A stretch of 64,000 nucleotides of DNA from Pseudoalteromonas distincta (GTDB taxonomy: Bacteria > Pseudomonadota > Gammaproteobacteria > Enterobacterales > Alteromonadaceae): assembly GCF_000814675.1 (NCBI RefSeq), contig NZ_JWIG01000001.1:62001-126000 (forward strand), in the 5' to 3' direction. This document shows, piece after piece, positions 18,940-28,553 of the stretch. Within the stretch, counting starts at the first letter, position 1. Each line of letters starts with the position of its first letter. A program made the translations under genes and the position numbers. The notes beneath the pieces were generated by a model. That model was not told the origin of the DNA and ran no database searches. It saw only the letters and a program-made list of their open reading frames with translations.

Positions 18940-19791
18940 TTACTGACCTTTAGCAGCTGCAATTTGAGCAGCAACTTCAGCAGCAAAATCTTCTTCTTTC
19001 TTCTCGATACCTTCACCAACTTCTACACGTACAAAGCCAGTAACTGTTGCGTTTTTCTCTTTAAGAATATCGCCAACAGATTTTTTAGGTTCCATGATGA
19101 AAGCTTGACCAGTAAGAGAAACCTCACCAGTGAATTTTTTCATGCGACCAACAACCATCTTCTCAGCGATTTCAGCAGGCTTGCCTTCATTCATCGCGAT
19201 TTCGATTTGTACTTGCTTTTCTTTTTCTACAACGTCAGCTGGTACGTCTGAAGGAGTTAAGTACTCTGGACGTGAAGCAGCAACGTGCATTGCAACGTGC
19301 TTAAGTGTTTCTTCATCAGCAACACCTGCAACAACAACACCGATACGGTCGCCATGACGGTACTCAACTAGGTTTTCACCAGCGATGTACTGCAGACGAC
19401 GTACGTTGATGTTTTCGCCAATTTTAGTTACTAGCTCAACACGGTCTTCTTCAAACTTAGCTTGTAAGTCTTCGATAGTAAGAGTGTCAGCAATTGCAGC
19501 TTCAGCAACTTTATCAGCAAATGCTAAAAAGCTTACGTCTTTTGCAACGAAGTCTGTTTGACAGTTAACTTCTACTAGTACTGCAACGCCAGCGTTTTGC
19601 TTGATGATGATAGTACCTTCAGCAGCAATGTTACCTGCTTTTTTAGCAGCTTTAGCAGCGCCACTTTTACGCATGTTTTCAATCGCTAACTCGATGTCGC
19701 CATCAGTCTCAGTTAACGCTTTTTTACAATCCATCATGCCAGCGCCTGTGCGCTCGCGTAATTCTTTAACTAGGGCAGTAGTTACAGCCAT
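18940..19791 (-). CDS. tsf: Translation elongation factor Ts
   Basis: EF-Ts is the nucleotide exchange factor for EF-Tu. The 283-residue length equals E. coli. The N-terminal UBA-like domain ([19 protein letters not shown]) is followed by the EF-Tu contact motif CQTDFVAKD near residue 80. The ATG has GAGGA upstream. It is co-transcribed with rpsB; the 104-base gap contains two hairpins that could set the rpsB:tsf ratio. Confidence 0.98.
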   Translation of the reverse strand: MAVTTALVKELRERTGAGMMDCKKALTETDGDIELAIENMRKSGAAKAAKKAGNIAAEGTIIIKQNAGVAVLVEVNCQTDFVAKDVSFLAFADKVAEAAIADTLTIEDLQAKFEEDRVELVTKIGENINVRRLQYIAGENLVEYRHGDRIGVVVAGVADEETLKHVAMHVAASRPEYLTPSDVPADVVEKEKQVQIEIAMNEGKPAEIAEKMVVGRMKKFTGEVSLTGQAFIMEPKKSVGDILKEKNATVTGFVRVEVGEGIEKKEEDFAAEVAAQIAAAKGQ

Positions 19792-19826
19792 TAGTAAATC
19801 CTCAAATCTGAAATCTGGTTTAGATA

Positions 19827-19884
19827 AGCGGGTTACCCGCTCTACAAGAATAACAAGTCTTCACCTTAAAAAGATGAAGACTTG
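19827..19884 (-). terminator. Candidate attenuator hairpins between rpsB and tsf
   Basis: Two hairpins lie in the rpsB-tsf gap. One is a perfect 10-bp stem (CAAGTCTTCA at 19854-19863 with TGAAGACTTG at 19875-19884). The other is a 6-bp GC stem AGCGGG/CCCGCT at 19827-19841. The first is followed on the minus strand by a weak T-rich stretch, which suggests partial termination. A transcription attenuator in this position is known in E. coli. Confidence 0.6.
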
Positions 19885-19895
19885 ATGATAGCTAA

Positions 19896-20624
19896 TTACT
19901 CAGCTTCAACGAAATCGTCTTTCTCAGCTTGAGCAACGATGTTATTCTCGCGACCTTCAGTGATAGCAGCTGCAACAGCGCTAGTGTAAAGGCTTACAGC
20001 ACGGATAGCATCATCGTTACCAGGAACGATGTAATCAACGCCGTCTGGGTTAGAGTTAGTATCAACGATTGCAACAACAGGGATACCTAGGTTGTTTGCT
20101 TCACGGATAGCAATGTGCTCGTGGTCAGCATCGATAACGAAAAGCGCGTCTGGAAGACCGCCCATGTTTTTGATACCACCAAGGCTCTTTTCAAGCTTTT
20201 CCATTTCGCGGTTAAGCATTAACGTTTCTTTCTTAGTTAATTTCTCGAAAGTACCGTCTTGGCTTTGTGCTTCAAGGTCTTTAAGACGCTTGATTGATTG
20301 ACGTACAGTTTTCCAGTTAGTCAACATACCACCTAACCAACGGTGATTTACGAAGAACTGATCGCTTTCTAAAGCAGCTGCTTTAACTGCGTCGCTTGCT
20401 GCGCGCTTAGTACCAACGAAAAGAACTTTACCTTTGTTTGCTGCAGCACTTGATAAAAACTTAAGTGCGTCGTTGAACATTGGTACAGTTTGCTCAAGGT
20501 TGATGATATGTACACGGTTACGTGTGCCGAAGATGAAAGGCTTCATCTTAGGGTTCCAGTAACGTGCTTGGTGACCAAAGTGAACACCAGCTTGAAGCAT
20601 ATCGCGCATTGAAACGTTTGCCAT
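19896..20624 (-). CDS. rpsB: Small ribosomal subunit protein uS2
   Basis: Protein S2 binds the head-platform junction of the 30S subunit near bS1. The 242-residue protein starts [20 protein letters not shown], the family hallmark, with [20 protein letters not shown] following. The ATG is preceded by GAGGA. First gene of the rpsB-tsf operon, read from a strong promoter about 180 bases upstream through a structured leader. Confidence 0.98.
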   Translation of the reverse strand: MANVSMRDMLQAGVHFGHQARYWNPKMKPFIFGTRNRVHIINLEQTVPMFNDALKFLSSAAANKGKVLFVGTKRAASDAVKAAALESDQFFVNHRWLGGMLTNWKTVRQSIKRLKDLEAQSQDGTFEKLTKKETLMLNREMEKLEKSLGGIKNMGGLPDALFVIDADHEHIAIREANNLGIPVVAIVDTNSNPDGVDYIVPGNDDAIRAVSLYTSAVAAAITEGRENNIVAQAEKDDFVEAE

Positions 20625-20803
20625 TTTATAGATCCTCTATAGTTGTTTAGGGTTAGGCCTCCACATATCCCATAGCACCAACACCGAAGTAATTAAACTT
20701 CAAATGCACCCAAGTGTATGTGACGATACGTGTGTGTGTTAAAATAAAATTGTGTTTGCCTTAAATACAAAAAATCATTTAAGAATTTATTTGTAAAAAG
20801 ACG
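20625..20803 (-). promoter_or_regulatory. rpsB 5' leader, probable S2 autoregulatory RNA
   Basis: About 180 untranslated bases lie between the predicted start and the rpsB ATG, containing a 5-bp hairpin (GAAGT/ACTTC at 20686-20701) and a G-rich stretch GGTGTTGGTGCTATGGGATA just before it in mRNA order towards the gene. In gammaproteobacteria the rpsB leader is a known structured RNA through which S2 represses its own synthesis. The match here is by position and general structure only. Confidence 0.55.
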
Positions 20804-20809
20804 GCGCGC

Positions 20810-20838
20810 TTTATACCATATTAAAATTAAATACTCAA
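20810..20838 (-). promoter_or_regulatory. Promoter of rpsB-tsf
   Basis: On the minus strand the -35 TTGAGT (20833-20838), an exact 17-base spacer and the -10 TATAAA (20810-20815) are followed by the GC-rich discriminator GCGCGCC. That discriminator type is typical of promoters of ribosomal genes repressed by ppGpp. Confidence 0.8.
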
Positions 20839-20895
20839 CGTCGCGTGCAAAATTTGTTCGGCGATAAATGTTAGAAACTCAACTTTGGAGCCTCA

Positions 20896-21681
20896 ATGAG
20901 CGCTATTATCAAGACCCCTGAAGAAATAGAGAAAATGCGCGTAGCTGGGCGCTTAGCGGCCGATGTACTTGAAATGATCGGCCCTCATGTAGTGCCGGGT
21001 GTTACCACCGATGAGCTAAATACACTTTGTCATGATTATATTGTTAATGTGCAACAAGCAATCCCTGCTCCGTTAAATTATCATGGCTTTCCAAAATCAG
21101 TTTGTACGTCAGTTAATCATGTTATTTGTCACGGAATTCCAAATGACAAAGCATTAAAAGAAGGCGACAGCGTAAATATTGACGTCACTGTCATTAAAGA
21201 TGGCTACCACGGCGATACTTCTAAAATGTTCCACGTTGGTACACCAAACATCCAAGCTAAGCGTCTTGCAGAAGTAACACAAGAAAGCTTATACCTTGCT
21301 ATTAAAATGGTAAAACCAGGTGTGCGCTTAGGTGATATTGGTTCTGCTATTCAAAAATATGCAGAAAGTTTTAATTACTCTATTGTTCGTGAATATTGCG
21401 GCCACGGTATTGGCGCAGGATTTCATGAAGAACCACAAGTAATGCACTACGGTAAAGCGGGTACTGGCGAAACTTTAAAAGCGGGCATGTGCTTAACAAT
21501 TGAACCAATGGTTAATGCGGGTAAACGCCAATGTAAGCTACTTAAAGATGATTGGACTGTAGTAACTCGCGACCGCAGCTTGTCTGCACAGTGGGAACAT
21601 ACTTTATTAGTGACTGAAAATGGTGTTGAAATTTTAACGCTACGATCAGATGATACTATCGACAGGATCATAGAACACTAA
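20896..21681 (+). CDS. map: Methionine aminopeptidase, type I
   Basis: MetAP removes the N-terminal Met from new proteins. The 261-residue single-domain enzyme has the dimetal site residues in INIDVTVIKDGYHGDTSKMF (two Asp), the His of REYCGHGIGAGFHEEPQV, and Glu in TIEPMVNAG and QWEHTLLV. The ATG has GGAG 6-7 bases upstream. It is divergent from rpsB, the classical arrangement, and begins map-glnD-dapD. Confidence 0.98.
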   Translation: MSAIIKTPEEIEKMRVAGRLAADVLEMIGPHVVPGVTTDELNTLCHDYIVNVQQAIPAPLNYHGFPKSVCTSVNHVICHGIPNDKALKEGDSVNIDVTVIKDGYHGDTSKMFHVGTPNIQAKRLAEVTQESLYLAIKMVKPGVRLGDIGSAIQKYAESFNYSIVREYCGHGIGAGFHEEPQVMHYGKAGTGETLKAGMCLTIEPMVNAGKRQCKLLKDDWTVVTRDRSLSAQWEHTLLVTENGVEILTLRSDDTIDRIIEH

Positions 21682-21711
21682 TAATAAATAAGAAATTAGG
21701 AGCCAGCCCAC

Positions 21712-24330
21712 GTGGCATTACCCAACAAAGTAAAAAAGTTGCTCAGCGATGCAGAGCAACTTAGTGATTATCGCGATTGTTCTAGCTATTTTTATAAATG
21801 GTTACATAACGAATTTTCTAAACAACCGGTTGGGAATTTAATTAATGCCCGGGCTGAGTTTATTGACCGCCTACTAATTAAGCTTTTTCATGTTTACGAC
21901 TTAGCGCGCGAACCTGATTTAGCATTAATAGCAGTAGGCGGATACGGACGTGGCGAGCTACATCCCTACTCCGACATCGACTTTTTATTGCTTGTAACTA
22001 AACCGCCAAGCGAAGAAATATGCGAAAAAATAGGCCAGTTTGTCACCATGCTATGGGATCTCAACTTAGAGATTGGTCACAGCGTGCGCACGATAGAACA
22101 AGCCATCGAGCAAAAACGTGAAGACGTTACTTTTGCCACCAGTTTACTCGAAAGCCGCCTTATTTTTGGTAATCATATTGAGTTTGAAAAACTCAAAACG
22201 CATATTCTAGAAACACCCGTATGGCGCTCCGGTGAGTTTTTTACTGCCAAAGTTCAAGAACAAAACTTACGTCACAAAAAGTGTCACGGCACCGCGTATA
22301 ATCTTGAGCCAAACATTAAAGAAAACCCCGGTGGCCTACGCGACTTGCAAACCATTATTTGGGTCGCAAAAAAGCACTTTAGAACCGAAACTCTGCAAGA
22401 GTTAATAAGTCACGGCTACTTAACCCATGAAGAGTTTCAAGAACTTTCAGAGTGCCTAGAAAACCTATGGAATATTCGCTTTGCACTGCATCTAGCCGCA
22501 GGTCGGGCTGAAAACCGCTTATTGTTTGATCATCAACCACAAGCCGCCGAAATTTTAGGTTTTGGTAGCGACGGTAAAGCCTCTGTTGAGCGTATGATGA
22601 AGCGCTTATTTAGAATAATGAGCCGCGTTCGCGAACTTAACCAAATGCTACTTTCATACTTTGAGCAAAGTATCATGCCCGAAAGTAGTGAAAAAACGGT
22701 GATAGTACTCGACAGAAACTTTGAGCAAGTGGGCCATCAAATACGCGTAAAAGATCCATCTGTATTTTTTAGACGTGACCAACTTTTTGTATTGTTTGAG
22801 CACATAGCAGACAACCCTGCAATAACGCATATTTACCCAAGCACTATTCGTACAATTCGCCAAGTACGCCGTCGTTTATTGGGGGATTTACAAGATTACG
22901 CAGCCTGTCGTGAAGCCTTTTTACGCTTAGTTAAACACCCTAATGGCATGGGCCGCGCATTTACGCTTATGCACAAGCACGGCATGCTTGCCGCCTACTT
23001 ACCGCAGTGGCGTAACATATTTGGGCAAATGCAGTTCGATTTATTTCACGCTTACACCGTAGATGAGCATACTCACAAATTAATCAAAAATATTTACGAA
23101 TACTTTGATAAAACAGGCATTAGCGAGTTTCCTATTTGTAGTGAAATAGTCACTCGAATGGACAAACCAGAGCTACTTTATTTAGCCGGTATATTTCACG
23201 ACATTGCTAAAGGCCGAGGGGGAGATCACTCAGAACTTGGCGCTGTTGATGCTATAGCCTTTGCTAAATTACATGGTTTTTCATCCTCTGATGCAAAATT
23301 AGTAGCATGGCTTGTAAGTAACCATTTACTTATGTCGGTTACCGCGCAGCGTAAAGATATTAACGACCCTGCTGTAATAAAAGACTTTGCAACACGTATT
23401 AAAACAGAGCGCCAACTCGACTATTTATATTGTTTAACCGTTGCCGATATCCGTGCAACCAACGACAACTTATGGAACGATTGGAAAAACACCCTACTGC
23501 GTGAATTGTACTTGCACACGCAACGCGCGTTGCGCTTAGGGCTTGAAAACCCAATGGATCAGCGCGACCAAATTCGCGATAAAAAGCACCAAGCTAAACA
23601 ACGTCTACTCAACTTAGGTTACCCTGAGAATAAAATTGATTTAATTTGGAGTCGCTTTAAAGCCAATTACTTTACCGCCTTTAGCGAACAGCAAATATCG
23701 TGGCAAAGTGAGCATTTATTAACTAGCACCGATTTAAGCCAACCCAGTGTAATTGTATCTAACAAAGCCATGCATGGTGGTACACAAGTATTTGTATACA
23801 GCCCTTACTCTGGTGCACTATTTGCGAGATTAGTGAGTGTAATCGGCTCTAAAAAAGCACAAATACAGCACGCGCAAGTACTGACCACCAAAGACGGTTA
23901 CGTCCTGTTTAGCTTTGTAATACTTGAAGTAAGTGGCGACCCTATAGCGAGCGGTCGAGCGCAATCAATTAAACGCGGGCTTGAGCAAGCACTTAGCGAT
24001 CCACGTAAAAAAATTCGCTTTAAAAAGAGCCGCTCTCAACGCTTTAAAGATTTTAATATTAAACCTAAAATTGTGTTGCGCCCACATGCACGCAAAGACC
24101 GTAGCTTAATAGAAATTCAAGCCGTCGATATACAAGGTTTACTAACCAAAATAGCCGAAGTTTTCCAAGCGCATTTACTACACATTCACGCTGCCCGTAT
24201 TACAACGGTAGGTGAACGTGCCGAGGATTTCTTTGTTGTATCTAATAACGAATACCAAGCGCTGACTGATGAAGAGCAAGCAAAAATTCATCAGGCATTA
24301 CGTAAAAAATTCAACGCCGAAACAGAATAG
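21712..24330 (+). CDS. glnD: Bifunctional uridylyltransferase/uridylyl-removing enzyme GlnD
   Basis: GlnD senses glutamine and adds or removes UMP on the PII proteins, controlling nitrogen assimilation. The 872-residue protein has a nucleotidyltransferase domain with GGYGRGELHPYSDID (76-90), an HD domain for UMP removal with FHDIAKGRGGDHSELG (about 494-509), and two C-terminal ACT domains (about 700-770 and 800-870). The start is GTG with AGGAG 9 bases upstream, 30 bases after map. Confidence 0.97.
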   Translation: MALPNKVKKLLSDAEQLSDYRDCSSYFYKWLHNEFSKQPVGNLINARAEFIDRLLIKLFHVYDLAREPDLALIAVGGYGRGELHPYSDIDFLLLVTKPPSEEICEKIGQFVTMLWDLNLEIGHSVRTIEQAIEQKREDVTFATSLLESRLIFGNHIEFEKLKTHILETPVWRSGEFFTAKVQEQNLRHKKCHGTAYNLEPNIKENPGGLRDLQTIIWVAKKHFRTETLQELISHGYLTHEEFQELSECLENLWNIRFALHLAAGRAENRLLFDHQPQAAEILGFGSDGKASVERMMKRLFRIMSRVRELNQMLLSYFEQSIMPESSEKTVIVLDRNFEQVGHQIRVKDPSVFFRRDQLFVLFEHIADNPAITHIYPSTIRTIRQVRRRLLGDLQDYAACREAFLRLVKHPNGMGRAFTLMHKHGMLAAYLPQWRNIFGQMQFDLFHAYTVDEHTHKLIKNIYEYFDKTGISEFPICSEIVTRMDKPELLYLAGIFHDIAKGRGGDHSELGAVDAIAFAKLHGFSSSDAKLVAWLVSNHLLMSVTAQRKDINDPAVIKDFATRIKTERQLDYLYCLTVADIRATNDNLWNDWKNTLLRELYLHTQRALRLGLENPMDQRDQIRDKKHQAKQRLLNLGYPENKIDLIWSRFKANYFTAFSEQQISWQSEHLLTSTDLSQPSVIVSNKAMHGGTQVFVYSPYSGALFARLVSVIGSKKAQIQHAQVLTTKDGYVLFSFVILEVSGDPIASGRAQSIKRGLEQALSDPRKKIRFKKSRSQRFKDFNIKPKIVLRPHARKDRSLIEIQAVDIQGLLTKIAEVFQAHLLHIHAARITTVGERAEDFFVVSNNEYQALTDEEQAKIHQALRKKFNAETE

Positions 24331-24339
24331 AGGACACAC

Positions 24340-25167
24340 ATGTCAGATTTAAAAACGATGATCGAAAACGCATGGGACAACCGCGATAGCATTAGCCCAA
24401 GCACAGTATCAAGCGACGTAAAGCAAGCCATTATCGACGCACTTGATTTACTTGATAGCGGCGCAGCACGCGTTGCCGAAAAAATATCAGGTGAATGGGT
24501 TGTACACCAGTGGCTTAAAAAAGCAGTATTACTGTCGTTTCGTATTCGCGACAACCAACCAATGAACGACGGCGTAAACCAATTTTACGACAAAGTACCA
24601 CTTAAATTTAGCGACTACACGCCAGAGCAATTTCAACAAGGTGGTATGCGCGTAGTACCAAACGCAGTAGCACGTAAAGGCAGCTTTGTAGGTAAAAGCG
24701 TCGTACTCATGCCATCGTACGTAAACATTGGCGCATACGTTGACGACGGCACCATGGTTGATACATGGGCAACTGTAGGCTCGTGTGCACAAATAGGTAA
24801 GAACGTACATTTATCAGGTGGCGTAGGCATAGGCGGCGTTTTAGAGCCTCTACAAGCTAATCCAACTATCATCGAAGACAACTGTTTTATTGGCGCACGT
24901 TCTGAAATTGTTGAAGGCGTAATTGTTGAAGAAGGCGCAGTAATTTCAATGGGCGTTTACATCAGCCAAAGCACCCGTATTTACGACCGCGAAACCGGCG
25001 AAATTCACTACGGCCGCGTACCAGCAGGCGCAGTAGTTGTACCAGGCGCACTACCGTCAAAAGATGGCACCCACAGCCTTTACGCTGCAATCATCGTTAA
25101 AAAAGTAGACAAACAAACACGTGAAAAAGTAGGCATCAACGCCCTACTACGCTCAATTGATGAGTAA
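24340..25167 (+). CDS. dapD: Tetrahydrodipicolinate N-succinyltransferase
   Basis: DapD succinylates tetrahydrodipicolinate in the succinylase branch of lysine and diaminopimelate synthesis, feeding peptidoglycan. The 275-residue protein (274 in E. coli) has an alpha-helical N-terminal part and a left-handed beta-helix of hexapeptide repeats (about 110-220) with the conserved [12 protein letters not shown] and [12 protein letters not shown] segments. Strong GAGGA site; the gene begins 9 bases after glnD. Confidence 0.97.
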   Translation: MSDLKTMIENAWDNRDSISPSTVSSDVKQAIIDALDLLDSGAARVAEKISGEWVVHQWLKKAVLLSFRIRDNQPMNDGVNQFYDKVPLKFSDYTPEQFQQGGMRVVPNAVARKGSFVGKSVVLMPSYVNIGAYVDDGTMVDTWATVGSCAQIGKNVHLSGGVGIGGVLEPLQANPTIIEDNCFIGARSEIVEGVIVEEGAVISMGVYISQSTRIYDRETGEIHYGRVPAGAVVVPGALPSKDGTHSLYAAIIVKKVDKQTREKVGINALLRSIDE

Positions 25168-25170
25168 CAC

Positions 25171-25209
25171 GTAGGTTAAGTTGAGTGAAACGAAACCCAT
25201 CGATACGTT
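25171..25209. repeat. Degenerate copy of a common intergenic palindromic repeat
   Basis: The stretch beginning GTAGGTTAAGTTGAGTGAAA and running into CGAAACCCAT resembles a well-known short repeat of many bacteria in which GTAGGTTGGG and AACCCA flank a GCGAAGCGAAA-type core. Here several bases have drifted. It lies just after dapD. A single copy in this window. Confidence 0.45.
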
Positions 25210-25247
25210 GAAGTAAAGTGTTTTAGCTAAACTTTAATTGTATATAG

Positions 25248-25281
25248 AAAAGCTCTAAGCCCTTTGGGTCTAGAGCTTTTT
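25248..25281. terminator. Bidirectional terminator dapD / DUF2971
   Basis: A 10-bp stem (AAAAGCTCTA with TAGAGCTTTT), extended by CCC/GGG around a TTT loop, sits between the two convergent genes. A T-run follows on the plus strand. The right arm overlaps the stop codon of the DUF2971 gene. Confidence 0.8.
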
Positions 25282-26278
25282 AAATTCTTCTAAATGAAGT
25301 TTGAGTCCTGGACACCTCTACATTAAAATTCAATGAACTCAAAAAAGACTTTAAGCCTTTAACAGCTAACTCATTATTTTCTGATGGTCCTATTATAATT
25401 TCTTCAATTGAATTTTTAGGAAAAGGTATCGCTCTATATGGGGCTATAATGCCAGACTTTAGGGTTCTGTAGCATAAAGGAAAAAACTCTTTCACTCCAT
25501 TTTCAAGCTTTATAAAATCAATATTAGAGGAGTCTATAAAATCAAAATAACCCTTTTCAGTATTTTCATTTAATGAGACTAAACCAGGGTAAAAAAGAGT
25601 AAAACGATACTCTTCTTCATATTCGAACGCTTGATCTTTTATGCTAGCAATCTTAAAAATCGCTTCATTAAAAATTTCAATTGCAGCAATAGCACATTTT
25701 TCATTTAGATCATTTCCATTTAAATTTGGATCTAACACATAACTTAAAACCTCAGGCAGATAGTGTTCTTCAATTAAAGAATGAAGCATTTCCTCAGTTG
25801 GTTGGTAATCAACATCATCATAGCCACTCAAAAGTTTTCTTTGCCTAAAGTACTCATCATCAAATAGATTTTCTTTATTAAACTTTATGCAATATGAAGT
25901 TTGCTCTGACCCGTAAGTTAGCCAGTGGTTTAGGCTATCACGCTTAGTTGTAAATGAAGTGGTATAAATTTCATCAATGGTATTATTATCAATTATATTC
26001 CATAGAAAATTTAAAAAACGATTTGCGAGATGCACGTCCTTACTTCGTATTTCTTTTTGGGTAACATCTAAAGGTATATTTTTGTGTTTGGCATAAATTT
26101 CTTCGAGTTTGATTTGTGAAAACTCAGACAAACTCCCTCTGAGTGATTTTATTCTATCAATACCTTGCTTTATTTCTCTAAAATCATTTAGATATTCTGC
26201 GTTAGTAGCCCATAAACTTTTGCTCTCTAAAATCCCCTTTAAACCATCTGCAGAAGTGTAGTGATAAACGTATTCCAT
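25280..26278 (-). CDS. DUF2971 domain protein, probable recent insertion
   Basis: The 332-residue protein begins YVYHYTSADGLKGILESKSL followed by WATNAEYLNDFREIKQGIDR, the hallmark of DUF2971, a family of unknown biochemical function often found among accessory genes and sometimes in defence islands. No signal peptide or membrane segment is seen. The gene is clearly more AT-rich than its neighbours and has no functional partner here: dapD ends on one side and a BCCT gene starts on the other. The ATG at 26278 has TGGGAT upstream. It looks acquired and single-gene. Function unknown. Confidence 0.8.
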   Translation of the reverse strand: MEYVYHYTSADGLKGILESKSLWATNAEYLNDFREIKQGIDRIKSLRGSLSEFSQIKLEEIYAKHKNIPLDVTQKEIRSKDVHLANRFLNFLWNIIDNNTIDEIYTTSFTTKRDSLNHWLTYGSEQTSYCIKFNKENLFDDEYFRQRKLLSGYDDVDYQPTEEMLHSLIEEHYLPEVLSYVLDPNLNGNDLNEKCAIAAIEIFNEAIFKIASIKDQAFEYEEEYRFTLFYPGLVSLNENTEKGYFDFIDSSNIDFIKLENGVKEFFPLCYRTLKSGIIAPYRAIPFPKNSIEEIIIGPSENNELAVKGLKSFLSSLNFNVEVSRTQTSFRRI

Positions 26279-26439
26279 ATTTAAAATCCCAAGTAATGTT
26301 AATCTTTAGTTTAACCTTGATAAGTAGCAACAATAAAATTTGATAATCTTAAACAAGAGACTGAATTAGCCAACGCACCCAAGATATAATAAGGTAGTAA
26401 AGCATAATTGAAAGTTAGCAATCAATATTAAGGATTAAT

Positions 26440-28470
26440 ATGACAAAAACTGCTTTACGCTCAACTATTTTACTACCTGTATTTTTGCCTGCAGTGTTTA
26501 TTATTCTGCTCTTGGTAATTGGTACAAGTAGCAATCCTGAACTTGCAGGGCAAGCATTTAGTATCACCCTCAAGTGGATAACAGAAACCTTTGGCTGGTT
26601 TTATATGTTATCAGTCGCGATTTTCTTAGTTTTCATCGTTTGTGTTGCAGTCTCAAGTTGGGGAAATATTAAGCTGGGCCCTGATCATGCGCAGCCACAA
26701 TACAGCTTCGCCGAATGGTTTGCCATGCTATTTTCGGCCGGCTACGGAGTCGCATTACTATATTTTGGTGTAGCAGAGCCCGTACTCCATTATGCATCTC
26801 CGCCCGCGGGCGCAGCAGAAACCGTCGATGCTGCCAAGCAAGCTATGCAAATTGCATTTTTTCATTGGGGTTTTCACATATGGGCAATCTATGGGATTGT
26901 CGGCTTAGTCCTTGCTTATTTTGCATTTCGCCATGGCCTTCCACTGTCGATTCGCTCAGCGTTGTATCCACTTATTGGTGATAAAATATATGGCCCTATT
27001 GGTCACACTGTTGATGTTTTTGCCATATTAGGCACGCTCTTTGGTATTGCTACAACACTAGGACTTTCCGTTACCCAAATTAATGCAGGGCTGCATTATT
27101 TATGGCCAAGTATTCCTATTAATACCACTGTACAAATTACTGCTATTGCCATTATTACCGCAGCGGCTACTTTCTCTGTAGTGGCTGGTATGGATAAAGG
27201 TGTAAAGCGCTTATCTATTGTAAACATGACACTTGCAGTGTCATTAATGGCCTTTGTATTTTTTATTGGCCCTACTATTCATATCCTTGAATCGTTTTTA
27301 CAAAATACCGGCAGCTACCTAAGCGGTATTGTTGAGCGTACTTTTAATTTACAAGCATATAGCCGTAGTGATTGGATTGGTAACTGGACACTATTTATAT
27401 TTGGTTGGACTATTGCTTGGGCGCCATTTGTTGGCATGTTTATCGCCAAAATTAGCCGCGGCAGAACCATCAGGCAATTTGTTGTAGGAGTGATGTTAGT
27501 TCCGACTATTTTTACCTTTCTGTGGTTTTCTGTGTTTGGTGATACCGCGTTAAATCTAATAATGAATGAAGGGTTCAATACTTTAATTACTGATGTTCAA
27601 GCCAACCAAGCTGTTGCATTGTTTCAGTTATTTGAGGTGCTACCGCTATCATTTATTATTTCGCTACTCACCGTTATTCTAATCATTACCTTTTTTGTAA
27701 CCTCGTCTGACTCAGGATCATTAGTTATTGATTCCCTCGCCTCTGGCGGTAATATTAATACGCCCGCATGGCAACGCGTGTTTTGGGCTGTGCTAGAGGG
27801 CGCTGTGGCTGCTGTTTTATTAGTGGCAGGAGGGTTAAGTGCGCTACAAACTATGACTATAGCCAGTGCCTTACCCTTTGCGATTATTATGCTTATTGCA
27901 ACCGCTGGGCTTTGGCGAGCACTCATTATTGAAGGCCATCGCGATACTAGTTTACAAGCACATGCGCTCAATGGCCGTAATATCAACTTATCTCATTGGA
28001 AGCGCCGTTTAGCCGCCATGGTTAATTACCCCAATAAAGAAAAAGTACACACCTTCATTAGTAGTGTGGTGGTACAAGCAATGCAAGCCGTTCAGGCTGA
28101 ATTAAAAGCTCGACAATGGCATGCAGAGGTTGATTTTGATACCGACTTAGGCCGTGCTCATTTAACTGTGCTACGCCATGAGCATGTTGATTTTGTATAT
28201 GACATTCGTCTAACCGAACACCCAATGCCAAGCTTTGCCTATTCAGAGCTAAAGCCCAATATTGATAACACCGAAATGCATTACAAGGCTGATGTTTTCT
28301 TACGTCGTGGTGGACAATCTTACGATGTGTATGGTTACAGTGAAGATGATATTGTGAAGGATATTCTTGATCAATTTGAGAGTTACTTACACTTTTTAGA
28401 TAACAGCCCAGGTGAGCTACCTTGGGATATGGCCGAGCACGATGACATGTTAAATAGCGATAAATCTTAA
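26440..28470 (+). CDS. BCCT-family transporter (BetT-like, with long C-terminal domain)
   Basis: The BCCT family imports quaternary ammonium compounds such as choline, betaine or DMSP, usually for osmoprotection. The 676 residues match BetT (677), with 12 membrane segments and a soluble C-terminal domain of about 170 residues as in choline-specific BetT. The TM4 aromatic box HWGFHIWAIY (W143, W148, Y151) is intact, and WAPFVGMFIAKISRGRTIR follows TM8. However, the TM8 box reads FGWTIAW, with T324 where BetP has W374, and the TM3 Gly stretch reads AGYGVALLYFG. The substrate may therefore differ. Good AAGGAT site. There is no betAB or betI nearby. Confidence 0.88.
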   Translation: MTKTALRSTILLPVFLPAVFIILLLVIGTSSNPELAGQAFSITLKWITETFGWFYMLSVAIFLVFIVCVAVSSWGNIKLGPDHAQPQYSFAEWFAMLFSAGYGVALLYFGVAEPVLHYASPPAGAAETVDAAKQAMQIAFFHWGFHIWAIYGIVGLVLAYFAFRHGLPLSIRSALYPLIGDKIYGPIGHTVDVFAILGTLFGIATTLGLSVTQINAGLHYLWPSIPINTTVQITAIAIITAAATFSVVAGMDKGVKRLSIVNMTLAVSLMAFVFFIGPTIHILESFLQNTGSYLSGIVERTFNLQAYSRSDWIGNWTLFIFGWTIAWAPFVGMFIAKISRGRTIRQFVVGVMLVPTIFTFLWFSVFGDTALNLIMNEGFNTLITDVQANQAVALFQLFEVLPLSFIISLLTVILIITFFVTSSDSGSLVIDSLASGGNINTPAWQRVFWAVLEGAVAAVLLVAGGLSALQTMTIASALPFAIIMLIATAGLWRALIIEGHRDTSLQAHALNGRNINLSHWKRRLAAMVNYPNKEKVHTFISSVVVQAMQAVQAELKARQWHAEVDFDTDLGRAHLTVLRHEHVDFVYDIRLTEHPMPSFAYSELKPNIDNTEMHYKADVFLRRGGQSYDVYGYSEDDIVKDILDQFESYLHFLDNSPGELPWDMAEHDDMLNSDKS

Positions 28471-28504
28471 ATAAGCATCGTATTTAATACACAATTAATG
28501 CAAT

Positions 28505-28531
28505 AAAAAAGGCACTGAAAAGTGCCTTTTT
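28505..28531. terminator. Bidirectional terminator BCCT / phhB
   Basis: AAAAAAGGCACT, a GAAA loop and AGTGCCTTTTT form a perfect stem with a stable tetraloop between the convergent BCCT gene and phhB. Confidence 0.9.
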
Positions 28532-28553
28532 AGTTTGCTCAATTAATTTTTAA

